Assembly: GCA_937899105.1 (NCBI GenBank)
Contig: CALBPF010000088.1
Coordinates: forward strand, 1-43,939
DNA length: 43,939 bases
From: an uncultured Flammeovirgaceae bacterium
GTDB lineage: Bacteria > Bacteroidota > Bacteroidia > Cytophagales > Cyclobacteriaceae
Reading direction: 5' to 3'
The notes beneath the pieces were generated by a model, which made no database searches, was not told where the DNA came from, and saw only the letters and a program-made list of their open reading frames with translations. A program made the translations under genes and the position numbers. Shown here in pieces: positions 8,929 through 17,736 of this stretch (position 1 is the stretch's first letter; each line of letters starts with the position of its first letter).

Positions 8929-9513
8929 ATGTCAGAATTCGGGCTTTACTTTCAATTAGGTATGGAACACATCCTTGATACAAGAGGATACGACCATATA
9001 TTGTTTGTAATAGCCTTGTGTGCAATATATGTCATTTCTGATTGGAAGAAGGTGCTTATTCTTATTACTGCCTTTACCATTGGGCACTCCATAACACTGG
9101 CTTTAGCCACGCTAAGAGTAATTCGCTTTAATTCAGACCTAATCGAGTTTCTTATACCGTTAACTATTTTTCTTACCACCATTTCAAACCTTTTCAAAAA
9201 AGAGAATGGTTTCAGAACTCGCAAAATACAGACCAATTATTTGCTGGCTGTTATTTTCGGACTTATACATGGCCTAGGCTTCTCCAATTTCCTGAGAAGT
9301 ATTCTAGGAAAAGACAATAGCATTATAACCCAATTACTGGCCTTTAATATTGGATTGGAAATAGGCCAAATCATAATCGTAGCCATATTTCTGGGCGCTA
9401 CGCTGATCTTAGTGGATATTTTTGGTGTAAAGCGCAGAGATTGGAAATTGATAATATCATCAGCAGTGGGGGGTATCGCCCTTATTCTGCTCTTGGAGAG
9501 TAAATATTGGTAA
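8929..9513 (+). CDS. HupE/UreJ family membrane protein
   Basis: About 194 residues from the ATG at 8929 (MSEFGLYFQLGMEHILD..); a GTG at 8905 is in frame but gives a polar extension. The HupE/UreJ_2 signature is clear: GMEHILDTRGYDHILFV at the N-terminus, TIGHSITLALA near residue 60 and FGLIHGLGFSNFL near 115, in about six transmembrane helices. These His/Asp residues are thought to bind a metal, and relatives act as Ni or Co permeases or hydrogenase/urease accessory proteins. No urease or hydrogenase genes are nearby, so the role here is more likely tied to the zinc-dependent M1 peptidase 16 nt downstream (inference). Probably co-transcribed with it. Confidence 0.82.
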   Translation: MSEFGLYFQLGMEHILDTRGYDHILFVIALCAIYVISDWKKVLILITAFTIGHSITLALATLRVIRFNSDLIEFLIPLTIFLTTISNLFKKENGFRTRKIQTNYLLAVIFGLIHGLGFSNFLRSILGKDNSIITQLLAFNIGLEIGQIIIVAIFLGATLILVDIFGVKRRDWKLIISSAVGGIALILLLESKYW

Positions 9514-9529
9514 TACTTAATACATAACT

Positions 9530-11758
9530 ATGAAGAAGATTTTACTAGGATTAGCCGCTATATTCTCGCTGCAATTTGCTGCGGCACAAGATAATCAGTG
9601 GCAAGGAAAGTTTGAACAATTAGGGACTAACCTGCCTACCCCTAATGAGTATCGTACAGGTAGTGGCGCGCCCGGAGCGGCATACTGGCAGCAAAAGGCT
9701 GACTATGATATGGAGATTGAAATCAATGATGAGGATCAGCGTTTAACTGGTAAGGAGTCAATAACTTATTATAATAACTCACCAGATGTTCTTAAATATT
9801 TGTGGGTACAGCTTGACCAAAATGTGCGTGAGCCGGAGACTAATTCTCTAAAAGTAAGACAAAATGCACTTCGTGATTCGCTTCCTGCTAAAGCTGCGGC
9901 TTCCAGCCTGGGATTTATTGATTATGACGGTGGTTTTAAAATTCAATCGGTAACGGATGCCGCCGGAAAGCCTTTGTCTTACACTATTAATAAAACCATG
10001 ATGAGAATTGATCTGCCTACTCCATTGAGAACCAGTGGTAACGTTCAATTTAACATCGAATGGTATTACAATATCAATGACCGCATGCTACTTGGGGGTC
10101 GCGGCGGAATGGAATACTTCCCTGAAGACGATAACTACTTGTATACGATTGCCCAGTTTTTTCCAAGAATGGCAGTGTATGATGACTACGAAGGTTGGCA
10201 AAACAAACAATTTCTGGGAAGAGGAGAATTTGCCTTGACTTTTGGTGATTATAAAATGAAGATCACCGTACCTGCAGACCATATCGTAGCCGGCACGGGA
10301 ATGCTACAAAATATAAAAGAAGTTCTCACTAAAGAGCAGCAAGATAGATTTGAGCAAGCGAAAAAGTCATTTGATAAGCCTGTCATCATAGCTACACAAG
10401 AGGAAGCAATTGAAAGAGAGAAAAGCAAATCCAAAAAGACTAAAACCTGGGAGTTTTATGCTGAAAATGTTCGTGATGTAGCTTTTGCCACCTCACGCAA
10501 GTTTATTTGGGATGCTCAGGCGGTTAAGGTAGGAGATAACACACCATTGGCCATGTCCTACTATCCTAAGGAAGGTAATCCGCTTTGGGAAAAAGAATCA
10601 ACATTAGCGGTAAAGAATACACTGGAAGTATATTCTAAGTACACAATTGACTATCCATATCCACAGGCAACTTCAGTTCACGCTGCGAGCATTGGTATGG
10701 AGTATCCTATGATCTGTTTCAATTTTGGGCGCCCTAATAAAGACGGTACGTATTCCGATCGCACCAAGTACAGGATGATAGGTGTTATTATTCACGAAGT
10801 AGGGCATAATTTCTTCCCAATGATTATCAATTCTGATGAGCGCCAGTGGACATGGATGGACGAAGGTCTGGATACCTTCGTGCAATACCGCACCGAGCAG
10901 GAAGCGTATGAAAACTTCCCTTCACGTAGAGGTCCTGCAGCAGGTATTGTTCCTTATATGAAGATGGATAAAAGTCAGATTAGGCCAATTATGACCAACT
11001 CTGAGCAGCTAATGCAATTCGGCTGGAACGCTTACGCAAAACCAGCCACAGCGCTTAATATTCTTCGTGAAACAGTAATGGGTCCTGAACTCTTTGACAA
11101 GGCGTTCAAGGAATACGCACAACGATGGGCGTTCAAGCATCCCAAACCCGCTGATTTTTTCCGTACCATAGAAGATGCTTCAGCTGTTGACCTAGACTGG
11201 TTCTGGAAAGGTTGGTTCTACACGGTTGATAACGTGGACGTAGCTGTTAGCGATGTGAAGTGGTTTAGAATGAGATCAGAAGAAGCAGATATAGAAAACA
11301 AAGGAAAGAAAGTCAAGAAGGGAGACCTCAACGCTACTAACACAAAAGGTGAAATGATGGATTTTGGAGATACTCCTGAACCATTCTCCTTAGTTGAGAC
11401 TGATCCCAGGTACTACGGAGAATTCCAAAATAGAGTAGATGACAAAGCCATCATGGCCAAGTTTGCCGATAAGAATTTTTACCAAGTGAAATTCGAGAAC
11501 AAGGGTGGTCTTGTTACTCCGATTATTGTAGAGTTCACCTTTGAAGATGGTAGCAAACAGGTAGAGCGTATTCCTGCGGAAATATGGAGATACAATGAAC
11601 AATCCGCAACGAAAGTATTTGCCTTTGACAAACAGGTGACCAATATAGTTTTTGATCCAAATAAAGAAACGGCTGATACAAACGAAGAAGATAACATTTT
11701 TCCAAGAAAAGCCGAGACTTCTAAGTTTGATGAGTTCAAGGAAAAGTCCGGAAAGTAA
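9530..11758 (+). CDS. M1 family zinc metallopeptidase (copy 1)
   Basis: 742 residues with signal peptide MKKILLGLAAIFSLQFAAAQ. It has the gluzincin site H422-E423-x-x-H426 with E445 as third ligand (HEVGHNFF .. WMDEGLDTF), spacing HExxH-x18-E as in M1. Upstream, GMEYPMICFNF stands where M1 enzymes have GAMEN. The N-terminal beta domain (about 45-290) and a helical plus beta C-terminal part complete the usual M1 plan. Expected role: extracytoplasmic aminopeptidase in peptide degradation. It follows HupE by 16 nt and ends at a strong terminator. A second copy lies at 17737-19962, similar along nearly its whole length; both keep the catalytic residues. Confidence 0.92.
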   Translation: MKKILLGLAAIFSLQFAAAQDNQWQGKFEQLGTNLPTPNEYRTGSGAPGAAYWQQKADYDMEIEINDEDQRLTGKESITYYNNSPDVLKYLWVQLDQNVREPETNSLKVRQNALRDSLPAKAAASSLGFIDYDGGFKIQSVTDAAGKPLSYTINKTMMRIDLPTPLRTSGNVQFNIEWYYNINDRMLLGGRGGMEYFPEDDNYLYTIAQFFPRMAVYDDYEGWQNKQFLGRGEFALTFGDYKMKITVPADHIVAGTGMLQNIKEVLTKEQQDRFEQAKKSFDKPVIIATQEEAIEREKSKSKKTKTWEFYAENVRDVAFATSRKFIWDAQAVKVGDNTPLAMSYYPKEGNPLWEKESTLAVKNTLEVYSKYTIDYPYPQATSVHAASIGMEYPMICFNFGRPNKDGTYSDRTKYRMIGVIIHEVGHNFFPMIINSDERQWTWMDEGLDTFVQYRTEQEAYENFPSRRGPAAGIVPYMKMDKSQIRPIMTNSEQLMQFGWNAYAKPATALNILRETVMGPELFDKAFKEYAQRWAFKHPKPADFFRTIEDASAVDLDWFWKGWFYTVDNVDVAVSDVKWFRMRSEEADIENKGKKVKKGDLNATNTKGEMMDFGDTPEPFSLVETDPRYYGEFQNRVDDKAIMAKFADKNFYQVKFENKGGLVTPIIVEFTFEDGSKQVERIPAEIWRYNEQSATKVFAFDKQVTNIVFDPNKETADTNEEDNIFPRKAETSKFDEFKEKSGK

Positions 11759-11772
11759 TTTATAAGCTTACA

Positions 11773-11825
11773 TATGACCTCTTGCTTCCTGTCAGTTAAG
11801 GAAAGTGAGGGGTCATTTTCTTTTA
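11773..11825 (+). terminator. Rho-independent terminator after M1 peptidase copy 1
   Basis: The outer stem atgacctc / ga-ggggtcat with inner pairing cttcct / aggaa forms a long imperfect hairpin (11774-11816) followed by a T-rich tail (11817-11824). It starts 15 nt after the M1 stop codon, so it ends the HupE-M1 unit before the porin gene. Confidence 0.75.
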
Positions 11826-11876
11826 TACAGGCCTCTATTTTAGTGTTGTTAACATTTTTTCATACCTTGATAACTC

Positions 11877-13142
11877 ATGTCAGTTTATCAAAGATGCCTG
11901 TTGATTATGGCAGGCTTTATTTTTTCATATGATGTTTATGGACAATTAAGCATTGAGGCGCAGTTCAGGCCACGGTTCGAGTTTAGAAACGGCTACACTA
12001 CACTTCCTGGAGAAAGTGACAAGCCTGCTTTTCTCACTTCTCAGCGAACCCGCCTGAATATTGACTATAAATACGACAATAATATAAGCGCCTATCTCTC
12101 GGCCCAAGATGTTCGTATTTGGGGTGAATCCGAACCGCTGGAGCGCGATGCTGATCTTAATATTTATCAGGCTTGGCTCCGCTTTGCCCCATCCAGTAAC
12201 GTTACGTTAAAACTAGGTAGACAGGAAATTGTATACGATAACTCTAAATTAATGGCGATTGCCGACTGGAGACAACAAGGCAGAACTCACGATGCCGCCT
12301 TATTCCAGTTTCAATCTAATGATTCTACCTGGTCGGCTGATGTAGCTATAGCGATCAATCAAGATCGAGAAGTGTTCTTTAGAGATTTGTACGATGGAAG
12401 AAATTACAAGAATTTACACCTCGTTCACTTGAATAAAAAGTATGCGACATCCAACTTCTCGTTGATACTTCTCAATATAGGACAACAACTCGCGGACACC
12501 AGCGTGATCTACACCCAAACTTTTGGTCTTTATGCCAAGAAGGCTATTGGCGATTTCTCTATAAACGGACATTACTATCATCAAACAGGGAAAAGAACCG
12601 AAATCACTAATGTAAATGCCTATTGGGTAGCGGCTGAAGCCAATTATAGTGTAAATGAAACTATGAGACTGGCGTTAGGGGCTGATTTGTTATCAGGTAT
12701 ACCCACACAAGATCTGTCAAACCCTAATGCTGATTCAGAAAACTTTGTCCCACTATTTGCCCTTAGGCACCGATACTTTGGTGTTCAGGATATGTTTTAC
12801 TTTAACGGGTTTGATGTACCGGCAGGTTTAAGGGATTTTTATGTTAGGGTAGTTAAACAGATCAATGACAAGTCAACTATAAGATTAGATACACACTCTT
12901 TCTCTACGTTTACTTCTCTGGAAGATGGAAGCGGAGGTGGCATGGATAAAAACCTTGGATTAGAATTTGACTTATTTTATACCTACCGATACAACCGTTA
13001 TCTTTCTATCCATGGGGGTTATACACAATTCTTAGCTACAGACACTATGGTAGCGCTAAAACAACGAGGTGAAAAAAATGAGCTGGCAAATTTTTTCTAC
13101 CTTACTTTTGATTTTAAACCATGCCTTTTCCATAAGGGCTAA
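11877..13142 (+). CDS. Outer-membrane porin of the alginate-export (Alginate_exp) type
   Basis: 421 residues with a short signal peptide ending in DVYGQ. The body is alternating amphipathic strands (LSIEAQFRPRFEFRNGY, RTRLNIDYKYDNNISAYLSA, LRFAPSSNVTLKLGRQEIVY), matching the Alginate_exp barrel, in which the LGRQE strand and a W-R-Q-x-R-T/G-x-D-A loop (ADWRQQGRTHDAALFQF here) are typical. The C-terminal strand NFFYLTFDF is followed by a few extra residues rather than ending on an aromatic residue. Predicted role: passive diffusion channel for organic acids or sugars; no alginate genes are nearby, so the substrate is open. It is a single gene between a terminator and a 121-bp gap. Confidence 0.75.
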   Translation: MSVYQRCLLIMAGFIFSYDVYGQLSIEAQFRPRFEFRNGYTTLPGESDKPAFLTSQRTRLNIDYKYDNNISAYLSAQDVRIWGESEPLERDADLNIYQAWLRFAPSSNVTLKLGRQEIVYDNSKLMAIADWRQQGRTHDAALFQFQSNDSTWSADVAIAINQDREVFFRDLYDGRNYKNLHLVHLNKKYATSNFSLILLNIGQQLADTSVIYTQTFGLYAKKAIGDFSINGHYYHQTGKRTEITNVNAYWVAAEANYSVNETMRLALGADLLSGIPTQDLSNPNADSENFVPLFALRHRYFGVQDMFYFNGFDVPAGLRDFYVRVVKQINDKSTIRLDTHSFSTFTSLEDGSGGGMDKNLGLEFDLFYTYRYNRYLSIHGGYTQFLATDTMVALKQRGEKNELANFFYLTFDFKPCLFHKG

Positions 13143-13263
13143 AGATTTATGACAGGAAACTTATTATAATAGAGTCAAAACTAGAAACATCTTAGTTGAT
13201 CGCTGGGCAAGAAACCTCGACTTAAAATCAAGCTAAACAGGTAACTTCTTATGTTGTAATCTA

Positions 13264-14100
13264 ATGAAAATCGGTATTGTTACTTGCGAAGCTCATCCAA
13301 ATTTATCAGAAAGCGATCAATTCCTATTAAAAGATTTGACGCAATACAATGTAAAGGCCAAGCCAATGGTGTGGTCTTCGGAAGCAGATTGGACCGAATT
13401 TGATGCTCTCCTTATTCGCAGTGTATGGGATTATCACAAGCGATACTACGAATTTGTAAGCTGGCTTCATCATATTAAGCAAGCTGGTATCCCCACCCAG
13501 AATTCGATAGAATTGATGATGAAAAACTCGGATAAGACCTACCTAAAAAGTCTGGAGCAAAGCGGGATTTCGATAGTGCCAACAGAAATTCTTAGCACGA
13601 ATACAACAGAAGAAATAGGAAAAAAAATGGACCGGTACGGTTGGAATAAAGCTGTACTGAAACCTACAATAAGTGCAACAGCTTATCATACACACCTTAT
13701 AAGCAGTACTTCGGATTTGGATAATTTAATAATGCGGTATGATCTCAATTACCTTCTACAACCGTACATGCCAGAAATAGAAAAAGGCGAACATTCCTTG
13801 GTTTTTTTAAATGGCGAATTCAGCCATGCAGTACTCAAAAAACCTAAGCCAAATGACTTTAGGGTGCAGAGTGACTTCGGCGGGTCATATCAACTCGTTG
13901 AGGTAGATCCGGAAATTGTTAAGCAGGCCAAAAAAGTTGTTTCGCTCCAACCAGAGCTGCCATTGTATGCCCGGGTCGATGGACTGGTTTTGAATGATCA
14001 ATTTTTACTTATGGAAATCGAACTAATTGAGCCGGAACTTTTCCTTTTGAACCTTCAACTAAAGGATCTTTTTATTCATGAAACTCTAAAAGTTTTTTAG
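13264..14100 (+). CDS. ATP-grasp domain protein (DcsG/RimK-like ligase)
   Basis: 278 residues, no signal peptide. It starts MKIGIVTCEAHPNLSESDQ, the pre-grasp Rossmann-like segment, followed by LLIRSVWDYHKRYYEFVSWL and NSIELMMKNSDKTYLKSLEQ (substrate side and linker), then ATP-grasp elements: KPTISATAYHTHLI, LLQPYMPEIEKGEHSLVFLNG, and a C-terminal metal-binding segment RVDGLVLNDQFLLMEIELIE in which Asp and Glu bind Mg. This is closest to the ATP-grasp group containing DcsG and other amide-forming ligases. The substrate cannot be told. It stands alone, with no peptide-precursor gene nearby. Confidence 0.78.
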   Translation: MKIGIVTCEAHPNLSESDQFLLKDLTQYNVKAKPMVWSSEADWTEFDALLIRSVWDYHKRYYEFVSWLHHIKQAGIPTQNSIELMMKNSDKTYLKSLEQSGISIVPTEILSTNTTEEIGKKMDRYGWNKAVLKPTISATAYHTHLISSTSDLDNLIMRYDLNYLLQPYMPEIEKGEHSLVFLNGEFSHAVLKKPKPNDFRVQSDFGGSYQLVEVDPEIVKQAKKVVSLQPELPLYARVDGLVLNDQFLLMEIELIEPELFLLNLQLKDLFIHETLKVF

Positions 14101-14180
14101 AACTGACTCAATATTTATAGGTTACTAACCAATTCTCTGATATATGCAAAAAAAAAATTGTATTTTGCATGTTATAAGGT

Positions 14181-15950
14181 ATGTTGTCTGTTAGAAATAT
14201 TTGTGTTGGCCTCACCTTGCTTCTAGGAGTGAACACGCTCTATGCTCAGTCTTCAAATAAAATGACCATTGAGGAGCATCTGGTCTCGGCAGAAAAGAAT
14301 ATTGAGTTGGGCGATCTGAAAGAGGCATCCAGACACTTTAATGACGCTGCTATTCAAGCCTGGGAAGCAAAGAACTATCCATCTGCTATTGAATACTTTA
14401 AACGGTCAATAGAACTGAACCGTGAAATTGATAACAAAAGTGGAATCGCTAAAATTCAGAGTAATCTTGGAATGATATACTCTGATATGAGCGATTACAA
14501 GCAGTCGCTTTCGTTTTTTCAAAAATCACTGAATTATAGGGCAAAATTTGGCGAAAAATCGGAAGTAATCTCAACTTATATAAATAAAGCTGTAGTGCTA
14601 AACAATCTTACACAGTACGAAGAAGCAGCCTACAACCTAGAAGAGGCGCTGCGACTTGCTACTGAGATGAGTGACGCGGCACAAATGAAAAGCTGCTATG
14701 GTATGCTCGCAGAGACTTATGAAAAAGCAGGAGATCAGAAAAAAACCATTGAGTACTTTAATCTATATCGCACATTTCACGAAATGATTCAGCGAAATAA
14801 GCTGAATGCAGCAAAGAAAGAGACAGAGTCTGAGCGACTAAAAGTGCTGGAGCTGGAACTTGATAAAAAAGATCAGGAAATAGCTTTATTAAATGCAGCA
14901 AAAAAAATTGAAGCCTCTGAAGAAGCGCTGGCCAAAATGGATGTAGAAGTTCGTGAATTAGTAGAAAATAATGATAAGCAGGAACTCGCTATTGCTTTAC
15001 TTGAAAGAGAGCTTGAAGTAGATCAATTTAAGCTCGCTGAAACACAGGCTAAAAATGAAGCTCAGAAAATATATACCTACATTATAATTATATTCCTCAT
15101 AGGTGCATTAATAATTGCTTTTCTACTCTACAGAAATTATCGCTTTAAAAAAAGTACCAATAAGCAGCTCTCTGAACAGAATGAAGAGATTAAAGCATTA
15201 AATGATAACCTGGAACTACAGGTACAACAGCGTACTTCTGAACTACAAAAAGCACTCACTCATCTGGAAAAACACAATGAAAATTTAGACCAGTTTTCCC
15301 ATGTAATATCTCACAATCTTCGGGGTCCTGTAGCCAGAATTCTTGGATTAGGTAGCATATTGGATTTTGGCAAACCGAAGTCGACTGATAATTTGGAGGT
15401 TATGCAGCGATTAGTGGGCGCTACTAAGGATTTAGACGCAGTAGTAAAGGACCTATCTATGATCTTGGAAATAAATGACCATAGCAATATTCCGGTATCC
15501 AAATTAGATATCATCGAATCCATACAGAATGTTGAACGCCTTTTAAAAGAAGAAATAAAAGAATCGGAAATTCAGATTTCACGTGACATTGATAAAAATG
15601 AAGTATATTCTGTAAAGAGTTATTTAGAAAGTATTCTATACAACTTACTCTCTAATGCCATAAAGTACATGCAAAAAGACAGACCGCCTAAAGTACAGAT
15701 CTCTGTTAAACAAAATGGAAAGTATACAAAAATTGCCGTAAAAGACAACGGCGTAGGTATAGAAGAAAGTAACTATGCAAAGGTCTTCGAACCGTACAAC
15801 CGTTTAAGCAATACAGGATCAGGCAAAGGCCTTGGTTTGTATCTGGTCAAAACTCAAACTGAAGCAATGGCAGGCAGAATACAGATAGAAAGCATCCTTG
15901 GCGAAGGAACTACATTTACAGTAGAGCTGCCAAAAAACCCTCAAAACTAG
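14181..15950 (+). CDS. TPR sensor histidine kinase
   Basis: 589 residues: signal peptide (MLSVRNICVGLTLLLGVNTLYAQ); TPRs about 30-205 (YPSAIEYFKRSIELNREI, YKQSLSFFQKSLNYR and others) placed in the periplasm; a long coiled coil about 210-290; one transmembrane helix about 295-316; then a cytoplasmic kinase. The H-box is FSHVISHNLRGP with H378 as the phosphoacceptor; the N-box is LLSNAIKYM; G1 is DNGVGIEE and G2 is GSGKGLGLYLVKTQ. There is no receiver domain and no response-regulator gene next to it, so it is an orphan kinase. It lies 7 nt before an OmpL47-repeat protein and is almost certainly co-transcribed with it, suggesting the two work together at the envelope (inference). Confidence 0.88.
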   Translation: MLSVRNICVGLTLLLGVNTLYAQSSNKMTIEEHLVSAEKNIELGDLKEASRHFNDAAIQAWEAKNYPSAIEYFKRSIELNREIDNKSGIAKIQSNLGMIYSDMSDYKQSLSFFQKSLNYRAKFGEKSEVISTYINKAVVLNNLTQYEEAAYNLEEALRLATEMSDAAQMKSCYGMLAETYEKAGDQKKTIEYFNLYRTFHEMIQRNKLNAAKKETESERLKVLELELDKKDQEIALLNAAKKIEASEEALAKMDVEVRELVENNDKQELAIALLERELEVDQFKLAETQAKNEAQKIYTYIIIIFLIGALIIAFLLYRNYRFKKSTNKQLSEQNEEIKALNDNLELQVQQRTSELQKALTHLEKHNENLDQFSHVISHNLRGPVARILGLGSILDFGKPKSTDNLEVMQRLVGATKDLDAVVKDLSMILEINDHSNIPVSKLDIIESIQNVERLLKEEIKESEIQISRDIDKNEVYSVKSYLESILYNLLSNAIKYMQKDRPPKVQISVKQNGKYTKIAVKDNGVGIEESNYAKVFEPYNRLSNTGSGKGLGLYLVKTQTEAMAGRIQIESILGEGTTFTVELPKNPQN

Positions 15951-15957
15951 ATCTCAC

Positions 15958-17622
15958 ATGAAATACTTATTTGTAGCAGGCTTATTGTGTGCCATCTCAT
16001 CCTGGGCTCAAGAAATTCAACAGCTAAATCATGAACCTAAACGATTTGTAGACAGTACGGGAAGATATTACCAACAAGCTTCTATGCCTGTTTACTTGTT
16101 AATTGCGACCAGCCAGGGCGGTGAGACTATGCCGCTTAAATCAACTAAAGCTGCGGGTATTGAGCTTGAGGGGCATGGCGTGCATAGTATTAAACATCAA
16201 AACAGTATCACAAAAGTGGCTGACGAATTTCTAATCTTTGCCGATGGAAGGCCGCCCACTACCAACATCTCGCTCAAGGGGGCTCCATTATTTCGTACCT
16301 CTAAGACTGAATTCTATGGTAACGGATTGGAAGTAGAACTAGCAGCACGTGATAAAATGTCCGGTCTGGAATCAATTTACCTATCCACGGATGGCCAAAA
16401 TTTCTCAAGCTATCAAAAAAAAAGCATAAACAAAGAGGGGAATTATCACTTCTACTATTATTCCGTTGATAAAACCGGTAATGCTGAAAAAACGAAAGAA
16501 AAGAAGTTTACCGTGGATCTTTCTGCACCGGAAAGCTATCATAATTTTATCAACATCTCTTCCGAAAGTGTAATTTCGGTGAATTCATCTATTTACTTAA
16601 CCATTTCAGACAGCCTCTCCGGGGTAGGCAAAACCTATTATAAGTTCGATGATGAGGAATTCAAACCCTATCGGGGTGGAAACATCGCCTTCAAGTATCT
16701 AAGCGATGATAATCACGCCCTTACTTATTATTCGGTAGATAACCTGGGAAATGAAGAAGAGGAGAAATCAGTTGAGTTTTATCTTGATAAGACAGCTCCA
16801 ATCCTGTCGGCAGATGTGCTTGGCGATAAATTCATTGTTGGGCAAAGAGTCTATTTTTCGGGTAGAACCAAGTTAAAAATAACAGCGGTAGATAATAAAT
16901 CAGGATTAAAAGAAGTTGTTTACTCAGTGAATAATGGTGACTATGCTCCATATGAGGCCCCTTTTTACCTACCTAATCGTTCAGGCGTTCATAATGTGAA
17001 GTTCAGGGCCGTTGATAATAAGAACAATGCCGTAGATGACGATTTCGAACATAGTATAGGCGTTATTTACGTTGATTTAACCGGCCCGTCGTTAAACCAT
17101 AGTTATAACGGCCCCACCTTTATGAAGGCTGATACTGTATTTGTAAGCCCTAAAACAACCCTAGCGATAAAGGGCTCCGATCCTGAATCGGGCTTAAAAG
17201 AAGTGGCCTATCGATTTGGTCGTAGCGGGGAAGAGCTAAACTACGAGGAACCAATAAGCGTACCCGGTGATGGTTTTTGGGAGCTTGAGTATTTCGGTTA
17301 TGACAATGTAAATAACAGAAATGCTAAGCGCACATTATTTGTGGTGGATAGTGATGGACCCAAAATTATAAGTCAGTTTGCCGCACCGGCAAACAGCGAA
17401 GGAAAGTACCCATCATATACCACCATATATCTAGGCGCTATGGATAATGAAGTGGGCGCAAATCAGATCAGATATAGCATTAATGGCGGTAAAGAACAGT
17501 TGTACCTTGCACCACTGAGAGGCTTTAAGAAGAATAAAAAATATACTATTAAAGTAACAGCGTCTGACATGCTAGGTAACGAATCCTCCGACCATGTAGT
17601 CTTTTCTACAGGTCGCTATTAA
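15958..17622 (+). CDS. Exported protein with OmpL47-type Ig-like repeats
   Basis: 554 residues with signal peptide MKYLFVAGLLCAISSWAQ. After about 90 residues come five similar repeats of about 85-100 residues, each with S-G-L/V-x-x-x-Y-Y/S near the start, a Y-x-x-P or Y-x-x-G turn, and the closing motif Y-Y-S-V-D-K/N-x-G-N (for example HFYYYSVDKTGNAE and HALTYYSVDNLGNEE). This is the OmpL47/Big-like beta-sandwich repeat found in surface adhesins and matrix-binding proteins. There is no lipobox and no type IX sorting tail, so it is likely periplasmic or loosely attached. It is 7 nt downstream of the TPR histidine kinase and may be its binding partner. Confidence 0.75.
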   Translation: MKYLFVAGLLCAISSWAQEIQQLNHEPKRFVDSTGRYYQQASMPVYLLIATSQGGETMPLKSTKAAGIELEGHGVHSIKHQNSITKVADEFLIFADGRPPTTNISLKGAPLFRTSKTEFYGNGLEVELAARDKMSGLESIYLSTDGQNFSSYQKKSINKEGNYHFYYYSVDKTGNAEKTKEKKFTVDLSAPESYHNFINISSESVISVNSSIYLTISDSLSGVGKTYYKFDDEEFKPYRGGNIAFKYLSDDNHALTYYSVDNLGNEEEEKSVEFYLDKTAPILSADVLGDKFIVGQRVYFSGRTKLKITAVDNKSGLKEVVYSVNNGDYAPYEAPFYLPNRSGVHNVKFRAVDNKNNAVDDDFEHSIGVIYVDLTGPSLNHSYNGPTFMKADTVFVSPKTTLAIKGSDPESGLKEVAYRFGRSGEELNYEEPISVPGDGFWELEYFGYDNVNNRNAKRTLFVVDSDGPKIISQFAAPANSEGKYPSYTTIYLGAMDNEVGANQIRYSINGGKEQLYLAPLRGFKKNKKYTIKVTASDMLGNESSDHVVFSTGRY

Positions 17623-17736
17623 AAGCTACCGACTCAATATCTGAACCATTAAGAAGCTTTCTCACCTACTTTGTGTAATTAGACTATAGACATTTGACTA
17701 AGTTCGATAGCTTTGCAGCCAATAAAGATTAAAGGC

